64,000 nucleotides of DNA from Enterovibrio norvegicus_B (GTDB lineage Bacteria > Pseudomonadota > Gammaproteobacteria > Enterobacterales > Vibrionaceae), in NCBI RefSeq assembly GCF_002876705.1, contig NZ_MDAG01000007.1, positions 248,001 through 312,000 on the forward strand. Direction: 5' to 3'. Each line of letters begins with the position of its first letter. The stretch's first letter is position 1. The notes under the pieces were generated by a model. It saw only the letters and a program-made list of their open reading frames with translations, was not told the DNA's origin and did no database searches. Positions 17,872 to 26,890 of the stretch are shown here, one piece after another. The translations under genes were made by a program, and so were the position numbers.

Positions 17872-19301
17872 AGGTGCCCTCCTGCCAACAAGGTTGAGCG
17901 CATGATTCCCAGTAAAACCCTGACTTTGTCGTGTTCTTCCAATTTAAATTCAAAGCTTAAAAGCCAGTTTGCTGCTGCCAATGTTTCCTCAGGAGGATTT
18001 TCTGTCTTACAGACACAATCTAAGACCTCTATGATTTGAGTGATCAAATACTCATTGTTTTTGCCTGGGTTGTGAAAAAGCTTTGCCAGTTGATAGTCCG
18101 CGGACCTTTCACGGTGAGGGCTTGCATCAATGAGTTGACGATTTACCATGTCATATACACGACAATTGGTGGCCGAAATGTCAGAGACGATCAGTGGTGA
18201 ATGAGTGGCAATAAGGAAATGACAACTGTGATAGTCGACGAAAGCGTGGTTCACAATATCGACAAACCGTTCCTGCCATTGAGGATGTAAGCTAATTTCC
18301 GGCTCATCAATGCAAATCAACGCATGGTCTTCGATAGCAGATATTAATCCCATGAAGAGTAAAAACAAACATTGCTCACCAGAGCTGCGTTTATAAAGGG
18401 GCCTAAATACAAGATCGTCAACGGGCTTTTTAAAACCATGATCCGGTGTTGTGGACACGGTACTGATATTTTTTAGCGAAATAAGTCCACAGCGTAGTAA
18501 CGTAGCAACATCGCGTTTAGTGATATCAAACTCACCCATGTTAGTGTCAATAGATACCAACTCCATGTCTGTCGTCGTAATACGAAGAATCATTTCAGGC
18601 GTGTGTGCTACCAACTCACACAGGTTTAGGAGATAGACTAACTCCTGTATTTCATATTCTTCATGAAGTCTTTTGATGGCCATGCGTGTGGCCTCATCAC
18701 GCCCAATATGTTCAAAATTTTCCGATTCTGCGATCCGTCTAATATCTTCTGAGGGGATCATTAAATCAAAATCTAAGCGTAAAAGGGGGCCAAACTGAAA
18801 CTCCGTCAGAAAACAACTGAGAGCTTTGAGTCTTTTGGTGTCTGAGCGAATGTTCAGCAATTGCTCCACTGCTTTGGAGGCAATGCGCACTGACGGCGAT
18901 AGTGAGGGTAAGTAAGGTTTAGATCCGATGTACGCATAAAATCCGTTAACGAGAAAGTCAGATGAATGTCGCCAATGGGCATCAAACTTCTCAAATTGGC
19001 TACTAGACGCAGCTATTAGCTTTCTAGGGAGAGAATGATTGATCTCCGTTTCGATCGCGGACCAATGTTTAATGTCTTCTTTGGCAAAATGCACAGCGGA
19101 AAATATATTTCTATTTTTGCTGGTGATGGTTTGCGCATACAGCTCAAGGTAGTAATTACAGGTATCTTTAAGCAATTCAGATTTGCCACACCCATTCGTA
19201 CCAATGATAACCGTAAAAGCATTACTGTTATCACTCATCACTTCAGTTGCCTCTTCATCCCAAAGTGAATGACCGCTGACCTTTTTCGCCCGAAATCCCA
19301 A
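17868..19301 (-). CDS. AAA/ABC-type ATPase, Septu PtuA-like
   Basis: This 477-aa ATPase of the OLD/SMC-like AAA group has Walker A GTNGCGKS (about residue 33-40), an ABC-type signature SSGEQ (about 308), Walker B with catalytic acids ALICIDEPE (about 330) and an H-loop IATHSPL (about 365). A helical insertion fills residues 70-300. In Septu the ATPase forms a ring with the HNH partner and responds to phage. The only in-frame start before Walker A with enough length is TTG at 19301, without a clear ribosome site; ATG 19238 would cut the first strand. Its 5' flank runs into RAYT repeats, so the promoter may have been disturbed. Confidence 0.78.
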   Translation of the reverse strand: MGFRAKKVSGHSLWDEEATEVMSDNSNAFTVIIGTNGCGKSELLKDTCNYYLELYAQTITSKNRNIFSAVHFAKEDIKHWSAIETEINHSLPRKLIAASSSQFEKFDAHWRHSSDFLVNGFYAYIGSKPYLPSLSPSVRIASKAVEQLLNIRSDTKRLKALSCFLTEFQFGPLLRLDFDLMIPSEDIRRIAESENFEHIGRDEATRMAIKRLHEEYEIQELVYLLNLCELVAHTPEMILRITTTDMELVSIDTNMGEFDITKRDVATLLRCGLISLKNISTVSTTPDHGFKKPVDDLVFRPLYKRSSGEQCLFLLFMGLISAIEDHALICIDEPEISLHPQWQERFVDIVNHAFVDYHSCHFLIATHSPLIVSDISATNCRVYDMVNRQLIDASPHRERSADYQLAKLFHNPGKNNEYLITQIIEVLDCVCKTENPPEETLAAANWLLSFEFKLEEHDKVRVLLGIMRSTLLAGGHL

Positions 19302-19389
19302 AATAACACCAATTAAACCAATTATTATTCGATGCTAACTTAATGATTTTTCGTGTGAAAAGCAATTTAGTCCGACCTTTTAGACTGAA

Positions 19390-19773
19390 GAAATATAGGG
19401 ACACACACTTTAAGAAAACCATAACCTTATCAGTTGCATGCGTTAGTGCTTTCAGGCTCAAAGGTGCGTGGTAAAAGAGGAAATATAGGGACAGACACTC
19501 TAAGAAAACCATAACCTTATCAGTTGCATGTGTTAGTGCTTTCAGGCTCAAAGGTGTGTGACAAAGATGAATGGATGGTTTCATAACGATATGCTTTTTA
19601 TATTGTTTAGTTTCCATCCATTTCAAGAAATATAGGGACACACACTTTAAGAAAACCATAACCTTATCAGTTGCATGCGTTAGTGCTTTCAGGCTCAAAG
19701 GTGCGTGGTAAAGATGAATGGATGGTTTCATAACGATATGCTTTTCATATTGTTCAGTTGCCATCCATTTTGA
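19390..19773 (+). repeat. Tandem palindromic repeats associated with the RAYT gene
   Basis: Three direct copies start with GAAATATAGGGACA at 19390, 19480 and 19627. Copies 2 and 3 are full units of about 147 bp. Copy 1 is cut to about 90 bp and lacks the last third. The final part of each full unit holds an inverted repeat, AATGGATGG with CCATCCATT. Copy 3 ends within ten bases of the transposase start. Such clustered palindromic units beside the gene are typical of REP-associated tyrosine transposases. The whole stretch 19302-19779 has no real gene. An open frame on the minus strand is just the repeat translated three times. Confidence 0.85.
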
Positions 19774-19779
19774 ATCTCA

Positions 19780-20745
19780 ATGACAAAAGCCCGATCCTCC
19801 CTCATCAGTATTGAAGCTACACCCTATTACCACTGCGTTTCCCGTTGTGTTCGTCGGTCATTTCTCTGTGGCTATGATGAGCAAGCGCAACAAAGTTACG
19901 AACATCGTCGAGAGTGGATTGAAAAACGACTACTTGCATTGGCAGGTGCGTTTTGTATCGATGTATGCGCGTACGCCATCATGAGTAATCACTATCATGT
20001 GGTTTTGCATATCAATGCTGAAAAGGCAAAAGCGCTGTCAAATTTAGAGGTGGTCGAACGTTGGCTCTCTTTTCATCATGGACCTGCGCTAATTCGACGC
20101 TTTATTCAGGGAGATAAACTGTCTGAGGCAGAAACTGAACGATGCAATGAGATTATTGAAGCATGGCGAGAGCGCCTTGTATCAATCAGTTGGTTTATGC
20201 GCTTGATCAATCAGCACATTGCCTCAGAGGCTAATAGAGAGGACAACTGCACCGGACATTTCTGGGAAGGGCGCTTTAAAAGCCAAGCATTGCTTGATGA
20301 GAAAGCCGTCGCCGCCGCCGCCATGGCCTATGTCGACTTGAACCCTGTACGCGCAGCAATTGCCGAGGCGCCAGAAACCTCGGATTATACGAGCGTGAAA
20401 GCGCGCATTGATGCGATAGAAAGTAACAAAGCCTCCCCACCGGGCTTGTTTCCTTTCGCGGGAAACCCACGAGAGAATATGCCAGACGGTATTCCTTTTC
20501 GGCTAATGGATTACCTCGCGTTGGTTGATTGGACGGGACGGCAAGTACGTGATGATAAACGTGGGCATATTGATAATACATCACCGCCACTGCTCGAAAG
20601 GCTAGGGTTTGACGCTAAAAGTTGGTTGGCCACATGTACGCTCATTGAGCAAGGCGGTATTGTCGGCACTGAAACCGCAATAAAGGCGGCGTTACCTCAC
20701 TTGCAGCGGAAGCGATTTTCAGGCTTTCGGTTGCCAAACCGCTAA
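19780..20745 (+). CDS. REP-associated tyrosine transposase (RAYT, Y1 family)
   Basis: This 321-aa protein has the Y1/HUH single-strand transposase fold. The metal-binding motif is SNHYHVV (about residue 68-74), and the catalytic Tyr lies in AYVDLNPVRA (about 186-195) after HFWEGRFKS. Proteins of this family act on REP-like hairpins and rarely move themselves. Here hairpin repeats lie directly upstream and a terminator directly downstream. The last 34 bases of the gene are part of a 237-bp segment repeated at 24099, so the element has taken part in a rearrangement. Family assignment is firm; activity is not shown. Confidence 0.9.
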   Translation: MTKARSSLISIEATPYYHCVSRCVRRSFLCGYDEQAQQSYEHRREWIEKRLLALAGAFCIDVCAYAIMSNHYHVVLHINAEKAKALSNLEVVERWLSFHHGPALIRRFIQGDKLSEAETERCNEIIEAWRERLVSISWFMRLINQHIASEANREDNCTGHFWEGRFKSQALLDEKAVAAAAMAYVDLNPVRAAIAEAPETSDYTSVKARIDAIESNKASPPGLFPFAGNPRENMPDGIPFRLMDYLALVDWTGRQVRDDKRGHIDNTSPPLLERLGFDAKSWLATCTLIEQGGIVGTETAIKAALPHLQRKRFSGFRLPNR

Positions 20746-20948
20746 CAAAATCTCTCCTTTAGAACACACGATGTCTCAGGCGCTAGCCTGAGGTTTTTGC
20801 TGCGTGTCATTCAGTCAAACTCTGTAATTTCTTCTCCGACTGAGAGTTATGATAGCTTTGATCTGAAGAATGAAGTGAACGACAGAGCAAACGCACCTTT
20901 CTAGAAGTTTAACTGGGATGAATTTTAAGCATGCCCGTCCTTATTTTG
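20712..20948 (+). repeat. 237-bp direct repeat, copy 1 (RAYT 3' end and downstream region)
   Basis: This segment matches 24099-24335 over its full 237 bp with roughly eight substitutions and no gaps that I can see. It holds the last codons of the RAYT gene, its terminator and about 200 bases of flank. The right edge is also the point where a truncated acetyltransferase reading frame begins. Confidence 0.9.
20775..20798 (+). terminator. Rho-independent terminator of the RAYT gene
   Basis: CTCAGGC-GCTA-GCCTGAG is a perfect 7-bp stem followed by GTTTTT. The second copy of the segment keeps the hairpin with one stem mismatch and an interrupted T run. Confidence 0.8.
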
Positions 20949-21103
20949 ATGAACGCTCCTAGGTGCAATGCGTCGGCATCTCCCTCTAATTCACAAAATG
21001 AAGCGGGGTTCTCGGGCCACAGCACGCGATGGCGAATATCGATTGTCTGTTGCCATGTGATTTCCTTGATATCGATATGCCTGCTCTTTCTTTCACAATA
21101 CAA
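20949..21103 (-). pseudogene. N-terminal remnant of a GNAT acetyltransferase
   Basis: On the minus strand the frame reads HIDIKEITWQQTIDIRHRVL and continues WPENPASFCELEGDADALHLGAF. This is the typical N-terminus of a small GNAT N-acetyltransferase (IRHxVLWP, then FC..EGD...H.GAF). The homology stops at 20949, exactly where the 237-bp RAYT-derived repeat begins. The acetyl-CoA-binding part is missing. The rest of the gene is not visible elsewhere in the window. It is probably a gene cut by the rearrangement. The original start codon is unclear, because ATG 21103 leaves about eight extra residues. Confidence 0.6.
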
Positions 21104-21127
21104 CGCACAAACAGCACTATGATAGAC

Positions 21128-21155
21128 GAAAAAATCCCCGAAGATTCGGGGATTT
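21128..21155 (-). terminator. Rho-independent terminator of the lipoprotein gene
   Basis: AAATCCCCGAA and TTCGGGGATTT form a perfect 11-bp stem with a two-base loop. On the minus strand the 3' side continues into a run of T. It lies 30 bases after the lipoprotein stop. Confidence 0.88.
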
Positions 21156-21184
21156 CTCGGGATCTTACCTAGCGAGCTAAGTGC

Positions 21185-23764
21185 TTAATCATTCTGCAAC
21201 TCAATCAAACCAATACCACCGATATAGTCACCACTCCCCAACTCGTAGTTATCGAAGTTTTCATCAATGTACGTTGTGGTACCCTCTGAGTTCGTCACCT
21301 TAATGTTATCCAAAATACTTAGATACTCAGCACCAAAACCATCATCTTCAAATATAAAGTTCATTGAATATTCTCTTCCAATATTCACAACTCTGCGCGT
21401 CACATCATAGGTGTTACCAAACTCATCTGAGATCTTTAAGCTAACAACAATGGTGTCACCCGTATCAACAATATCTGCGTCCAACCTAACAACAGAACCA
21501 GAAATTTGTGGGTACTCCCACGTCCAATCTCGATCATCGTAGGCATAGCCACTCGATTTCCTTATCGCCAATGAATCAATACTCGCAGCGTAAGCGAACT
21601 TTACATAGCCTTCCCATTCATTTGTAGAGGTATGGAAAGCCAGTTCCCAATCCTCATTGTGCGAAGTGACGAGTGAAACCTTATGGTCTAGCGTCGTTTC
21701 GCGATCAACAAGCGTTACATTCACATCCTTACCGAACACATTAATGGCTTGCCCAGTTGTAAAACCGAATTCATCGCTGTCAGCTCCAACTACGCTCAAA
21801 CCTTCTCCGATTCTTGTGGACCAATCAAACGTTCGATCACTGTCGCTTTGAGCAAGCGATAATGGTACGCCGTCAATGTTGATCCCAGCTCCAGAAAAAG
21901 CAATTTGATAGTTCGTATTGAATTTCAAAGGTTGGTGCAAACTTTCACCAGAAACGCCTGAGATGTCATAAATCAAGTGAACGACCTTACCCAACCAAAT
22001 CGGCATGATCTCAATATCATCTACATAGCCACCCGACGCATCACGCTCCGTGACGCTCAAGTTGCGCAAAACACTGTCGATATCCATGCGATGGTTAAAC
22101 TCAATGGTACTCGCGTAAAGTTCTTCTTTTGGTTGAACATGGTTGATAATACTTGGTGACCCTACATTTACAGGTTCATCCACATCGACAAGAAGCTGCA
22201 GGTCTCGAATTACTAACCTGTCTACATCAACAGATGCAGTATCCGTTACTGTTAGGTACTCTGACGCAGGTCTACCTTGAGAGAATGCCTCAACATCAAT
22301 TTCGCCAGTTATCATTGTCGCATTAGCTTTGTTTAAGCCCGTAAAATATAGAATATCCCGGCTTAATTCCCATGCTTCAATATCCAAACGAAGATCGCTG
22401 AGTGCATCATCGAATAGTGTTGTCTCTGGTTCTCCATTCAACGGCTGAATACCCACAATATCGTATTCGCCGAATGCAGGGTCAGTATGCTCTTCTATGT
22501 AGAAAGCCTTTTCTTTAACGACATAAATTAAAGGGTCCCAAAACTCAGTATCTGAGGTTGTTACCGAAAGCAGTTCTCCTGCAGCATAAGGCAGAACACG
22601 TTGCATTGTTTCACGCCTGATTGTGAAGTCGTCTTCGTCGTAATTCACATACGTACTGTAGATATAGCCGTCATCACCAATAATGACACCGTTTGACCAA
22701 CTCCTACTGCCTGGTCGATAGCTTTTGATATTGCGCTTTTGGACTGTACCGGGATCAGCTTCGCTTGTACGCGCTATGCTAATATCATCGCCTTCAGTGA
22801 GATTGTCTCGATAGATAATCGTGCCATTATCATCCAATGCGTAAAAGCCATCAATCCAAGGGTGCTCGCCATTTAATTGCACTGTTTTTGGCGATTCCGC
22901 TAACACATCAGGGATCATATTTAGACTGTCTGAGCGGTAAACCAATCCATCCTTTGCGGTTACAACAAAGCTGTTTATTTCATCGCCACCTGGTGCCAGA
23001 TTGACAAAGTTACCACTCTCTGGGTCAACACGAATCAATTTAGCATTTTGGGATATCGTGTAATCAATTGTTTTAAATTCAAAACCTGCTGTTTCATCGT
23101 TTGAATTAACCGTGAATTCTTGACTCAGAAAATAAACGTTACCTTGGCTATCAAACTGAAGGGGTTTATATCCTCCATAACCAATATCCTTTTGCCAAGA
23201 GCTCCAAGGAGCCTCTGCAAAATGACCTGAAATAAGACAACTGACCGCATTGTCATCAAGAGCAATCTTGAAAATCGCACAATTTGTTTCTTTCAGGAGA
23301 GAGTCACTATCATAAAGGCGCAACCAATCTAAAGCCGCATAGATAAAGCGACCATCTGGCCCCTTCACTGTAAACGCAAAATTGGCATCAAAATCTGACG
23401 TAACAACTGATGCAAGTGATCCATCATCAACAAGCGCAAATAGGTTAGTATCACCCGAGCCCGAGCCCGAGTTCGCTGATTTTTTGTTTTCTGAACCGTT
23501 GAAGTCAAAAAAATCAATTGTAGGCAAGGCGTTTTCTTGCCGGGCCACACTGGACATCTGGGTCTTAAATGCATTTTGAGAAAACGCTTTCTCTGTCGTA
23601 ACTAAAGTAGACGCATTACTCAAGTTAAAAGCGATTGGAATTGAACCATCAGATTCATCACCAGATGAACCCCCACTAACAGACGAGTCACCGCCACCGC
23701 CACAGGCAGAAAGTAGCAATGCCAAACCAATTGATGGCGCAATTTTGCTATTTTTGATAACCAT
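21185..23764 (-). CDS. Large lipoprotein, predicted beta-propeller plus Ig-like region
   Basis: This 859-aa protein has a lipobox LLSAC (Cys about residue 21) followed by Gly/Ser-rich linker. It should be exported and lipid-anchored, probably to the outer membrane. Residues about 100-490 hold repeated short strands with Gly/Asp turns (FDSQGNVYFL, KDGLVYRSD, DDNGTIIYRD, GDDGYIYSTY), suggesting a beta-propeller. Residues about 530-640 resemble a Big_5/SbsA-type Ig domain (STIEFNHRMDIDSV). The rest is beta-rich and ends with a motif rich in Asp and Gly. I recognise no named family. It stands alone between two copies of a 237-bp repeat and has its own terminator. Confidence 0.85.
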   Translation of the reverse strand: MVIKNSKIAPSIGLALLLSACGGGGDSSVSGGSSGDESDGSIPIAFNLSNASTLVTTEKAFSQNAFKTQMSSVARQENALPTIDFFDFNGSENKKSANSGSGSGDTNLFALVDDGSLASVVTSDFDANFAFTVKGPDGRFIYAALDWLRLYDSDSLLKETNCAIFKIALDDNAVSCLISGHFAEAPWSSWQKDIGYGGYKPLQFDSQGNVYFLSQEFTVNSNDETAGFEFKTIDYTISQNAKLIRVDPESGNFVNLAPGGDEINSFVVTAKDGLVYRSDSLNMIPDVLAESPKTVQLNGEHPWIDGFYALDDNGTIIYRDNLTEGDDISIARTSEADPGTVQKRNIKSYRPGSRSWSNGVIIGDDGYIYSTYVNYDEDDFTIRRETMQRVLPYAAGELLSVTTSDTEFWDPLIYVVKEKAFYIEEHTDPAFGEYDIVGIQPLNGEPETTLFDDALSDLRLDIEAWELSRDILYFTGLNKANATMITGEIDVEAFSQGRPASEYLTVTDTASVDVDRLVIRDLQLLVDVDEPVNVGSPSIINHVQPKEELYASTIEFNHRMDIDSVLRNLSVTERDASGGYVDDIEIMPIWLGKVVHLIYDISGVSGESLHQPLKFNTNYQIAFSGAGINIDGVPLSLAQSDSDRTFDWSTRIGEGLSVVGADSDEFGFTTGQAINVFGKDVNVTLVDRETTLDHKVSLVTSHNEDWELAFHTSTNEWEGYVKFAYAASIDSLAIRKSSGYAYDDRDWTWEYPQISGSVVRLDADIVDTGDTIVVSLKISDEFGNTYDVTRRVVNIGREYSMNFIFEDDGFGAEYLSILDNIKVTNSEGTTTYIDENFDNYELGSGDYIGGIGLIELQND

Positions 23765-24098
23765 GAATGTCCCTTTCTGAGCAATTTAACTTCATGATGT
23801 TTAGCTTTCCTGCTCGTGCACAACACTGTCCCGAAGAACACCGTATTAGCCAAAAGGAAGCGCTACATCTTTTGCTTCTGTTTGTCATGCCTCGGCATGA
23901 AGCCAACATATTGATAATTTCATATTTCGGGGACATGCGTTGTCGCAAGATTTGTAAAATCACGCATATATAGTGACCAACTTTTGAGACTTAATATTTG
24001 ACATAGAAGCAGTGAAACTGACGAGGAAGATGTGATGGAGGATGGCCAACCCAGCACGATGCCAGACATAGCCTGTTAAAAGAAACAATAATACCAAT
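23765..24098. other. Intergenic region upstream of the lipoprotein gene
   Basis: No convincing gene; short frames here have no ribosome site or family features. It must hold the minus-strand promoter of the lipoprotein gene. Its left part has the ribosome site AAAGGGACATTC before the lipoprotein ATG. The sequence AATAATACCAATGCG runs up to the left edge of repeat copy 2. Confidence 0.5.
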
Positions 24099-24335
24099 GC
24101 GATTTTCAGGATTTCGGTTGCCAAACCGCTAACAAAAACTCTCCTTTAGAACACACGATGTCTCAGGTGCTAGCCTGAGGTTTCTGCTGCGTGCCATTCA
24201 ATCAAACTCCGTAATTTCTTCTCCGACTGAGAGTTATGATAGCTTTGATCTGAAGAATGAAGTGAACGACAGAGCAAACGCACCTTTCTAGAAGTTTAAC
24301 TGGGATGAATTTTAAGCATGCCTGTCCTTATTTTG
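24099..24335 (+). repeat. 237-bp direct repeat, copy 2
   Basis: Copy of 20712-20948. It carries the last codons of the RAYT frame, but the sequence to the left is unrelated to the transposase. This copy is therefore an orphan 3' end. Together the two copies bracket 3150 bases holding the acetyltransferase remnant and the lipoprotein gene. No gene is visible from its right edge to 24519. Confidence 0.9.
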
Positions 24336-24519
24336 TTTCCTCCAGAAAAACTAATGGTTAACACTTCCTAGTATCAAGAATTATCACGCTTGCTCACAAA
24401 ACATGGCGAAACTAGCCGCAAAAGAGCGCACCACACGGTACGCTTTTGACTAGAAAAGTGGTGGTTTTAGATGGGTATTTCCTACCTACTCGCTGATCAA
24501 ATGGATAGGTAAAGAACGA

Positions 24520-25395
24520 ATGAAAACAATAGCGTCACACGTTAAGAATTTAGCTGGACAGCATAGAGTCTATGACTCGCGGCGTAGAAGTATCGCAAGT
24601 AGTACTTCATTCTTCATAGAGAACATATCTGAGGATAGATTCAATTTCGAGGCATTTGCTGACTACGAACTCGATGCTTTCTGCTTAGGTGTTTATCTTG
24701 ATGATATACCGAGAGAAAGCGTCATTAAGCATCTTAGTAACGCCCAGTATTTTACTACCATGATGCAAAGACGCAACATGGTGCCTGAAGATGCGCTAAT
24801 GCCGTTTTCATTTAAAGAAAGAGAACTCAATCTCGCAGGAACACAAGGTAAGTCAGTACTTGATGCTGCGGATTGGCTCAACGGTATAGAGCTCGCAATA
24901 ATTACTGGCCGCTTTGATGATCTCAATGACATCATGGCATTAGAAGAGTCAGGTCAACTATTGTTTCGATCAAAGCAAACCGAACTAGGCACCTATCTTC
25001 GTCTTCATTGTCTTGGGTTGAAAGTTGCACAAGACCCAACAGCTTTGTTAGATGCATTTATGGCTGAAGTTGACGCAAATAGTGCGCTCCCAGGAAAAAA
25101 GGTTTTGGCGCTTGGTGGTATAACCATCACTTTGGGTTTTTACGATGTCATGCGTGCCATTCGCGAGCAAGATGAAGCTAAATACCGCGAAGCCATATAC
25201 AAAGCTGTTGAAATGCACAAAGAATGGTTCACTCATGACCAAGACTTCAGTAGTCGTATGATTGGGTACGTTTCACTCCCTCTACTCGCGGCTGCAAAGT
25301 ACGCATACGCAAAGTATGGCTTCACGTTAGATTTTGAAACGCCATACCTCCCTACCTATGTGTTTACTGAGCAGCCAGAAGGAGCGCAGGTGTGA
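24520..25395 (+). CDS. Imm49-family immunity protein
   Basis: This 291-aa, mostly helical cytoplasmic protein has the features of Imm49 from polymorphic toxin systems. These are a central DAADWLNGIELAIITGR segment (about 113-129), a KAVEMHKEWFTHD motif (about 229-241), and a C-terminal LAAAKYAYAKYG followed by FETPYLPTYV (about 257-282). Imm49 proteins neutralise a cognate toxin in the producing cell. No toxin gene is upstream; the flank is the 237-bp repeat. It overlaps the next gene by four bases, so the two are coupled. Family assignment is from pattern memory and could be confirmed by profile search. Confidence 0.75.
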   Translation: MKTIASHVKNLAGQHRVYDSRRRSIASSTSFFIENISEDRFNFEAFADYELDAFCLGVYLDDIPRESVIKHLSNAQYFTTMMQRRNMVPEDALMPFSFKERELNLAGTQGKSVLDAADWLNGIELAIITGRFDDLNDIMALEESGQLLFRSKQTELGTYLRLHCLGLKVAQDPTALLDAFMAEVDANSALPGKKVLALGGITITLGFYDVMRAIREQDEAKYREAIYKAVEMHKEWFTHDQDFSSRMIGYVSLPLLAAAKYAYAKYGFTLDFETPYLPTYVFTEQPEGAQV

Positions 25396-26083
25396 CAGCC
25401 AATAAACCCCAACAATACGATTTTTGTACTCACTATTTCCCTGAGACCTTAAAGCAGAACGGGGCGTACGATTCGCGTCCCGAGCTGTTGATATCCGACC
25501 TAAAGAGGACTATCAAGCGGTTCGAATCTCTTGGAAGCCACCGCTACCCACATATCCTTTATATGGAAGCGGCAGATATGGTCGGCCTAGCAGCTCAATA
25601 CAACATTTTTAATGCGCCACCATCACACATTAAGTGGTTGTTGCAACAAGCCGTTAACGCCTATCGTGCTCATTTCTTGATGCAGCAAAATCCTGGAGTA
25701 GAAATCACTTTTGAGTTGTATGGCAAACACTACGTGGGCGTGGGCGAGAAAACCGACGAATACTCAAATAGTGAAACATGGTTAAACGCGTTAAGTCTTG
25801 CCATTTTGACGGGAGATAAACAGGCATGCCAAGATTTACTAAAGGTACCCACTGATAGCTTCGAGAAAACCGGAGCAATCAACTCGCTCAAGACCTCGTT
25901 AGTTTTTACTGACCTGTTCAAGGCGTTTTTGGGCGACGAGTCTGATATTGATGTGAGAACAGAGGCGTTTCATCGCTGTCGTGCATTAACAAAACCGGGG
26001 GCCATTGAGGCAATCGATTCTCTTTTTGTTGAAACCTATGCCTGGTTTAGAAGCATTCCCCTCTTCCAGATAGTGGCTTATGG
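25392..26083 (+). CDS. Imm49-family immunity protein, second copy (3' end lost in gap)
   Basis: The GTG start overlaps the previous stop by four bases. The 230 visible residues contain the same segments as the upstream gene: SETWLNALSLAILTGDK (about 127-143) and ETYAWFRSIPLFQIVAYG up to the gap. Overall similarity to the first copy is low, so these are diverged paralogues recognising perhaps different toxins. The frame runs into the N stretch at 26084. The C-terminal residues expected next are just like those found after the gap (26891-27034). Confidence 0.72.
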
Positions 26084-26890
26084 NNNNNNNNNNNNNNNNN
26101 NNNNNNNNNNNNNNNNNNNNNNNNNNNNNNNNNNNNNNNNNNNNNNNNNNNNNNNNNNNNNNNNNNNNNNNNNNNNNNNNNNNNNNNNNNNNNNNNNNNN
26201 NNNNNNNNNNNNNNNNNNNNNNNNNNNNNNNNNNNNNNNNNNNNNNNNNNNNNNNNNNNNNNNNNNNNNNNNNNNNNNNNNNNNNNNNNNNNNNNNNNNN
26301 NNNNNNNNNNNNNNNNNNNNNNNNNNNNNNNNNNNNNNNNNNNNNNNNNNNNNNNNNNNNNNNNNNNNNNNNNNNNNNNNNNNNNNNNNNNNNNNNNNNN
26401 NNNNNNNNNNNNNNNNNNNNNNNNNNNNNNNNNNNNNNNNNNNNNNNNNNNNNNNNNNNNNNNNNNNNNNNNNNNNNNNNNNNNNNNNNNNNNNNNNNNN
26501 NNNNNNNNNNNNNNNNNNNNNNNNNNNNNNNNNNNNNNNNNNNNNNNNNNNNNNNNNNNNNNNNNNNNNNNNNNNNNNNNNNNNNNNNNNNNNNNNNNNN
26601 NNNNNNNNNNNNNNNNNNNNNNNNNNNNNNNNNNNNNNNNNNNNNNNNNNNNNNNNNNNNNNNNNNNNNNNNNNNNNNNNNNNNNNNNNNNNNNNNNNNN
26701 NNNNNNNNNNNNNNNNNNNNNNNNNNNNNNNNNNNNNNNNNNNNNNNNNNNNNNNNNNNNNNNNNNNNNNNNNNNNNNNNNNNNNNNNNNNNNNNNNNNN
26801 NNNNNNNNNNNNNNNNNNNNNNNNNNNNNNNNNNNNNNNNNNNNNNNNNNNNNNNNNNNNNNNNNNNNNNNNNNNNNNNNNNNNNNNNNN
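26084..26890. other. Assembly gap (807 N)
   Basis: The run is entirely N, so the sequence is unknown. The flanks are an Imm49 protein cut just before its last 50 residues, and an Imm49-like C-terminus. Either the gap is really almost empty and its length is wrong, or it holds the end of one immunity gene and most of another. Confidence 0.98.

Noticed and set aside
19255..19764. Open frame of 169 codons on the minus strand through the RAYT repeats
   Set aside because: It is the repeat unit translated three times, with no ribosome site and no family features.
19390..19773. Possible CRISPR array
   Set aside because: Units are 90-147 bp in direct tandem with no unique spacers and no cas genes; they are RAYT-associated palindromic units.
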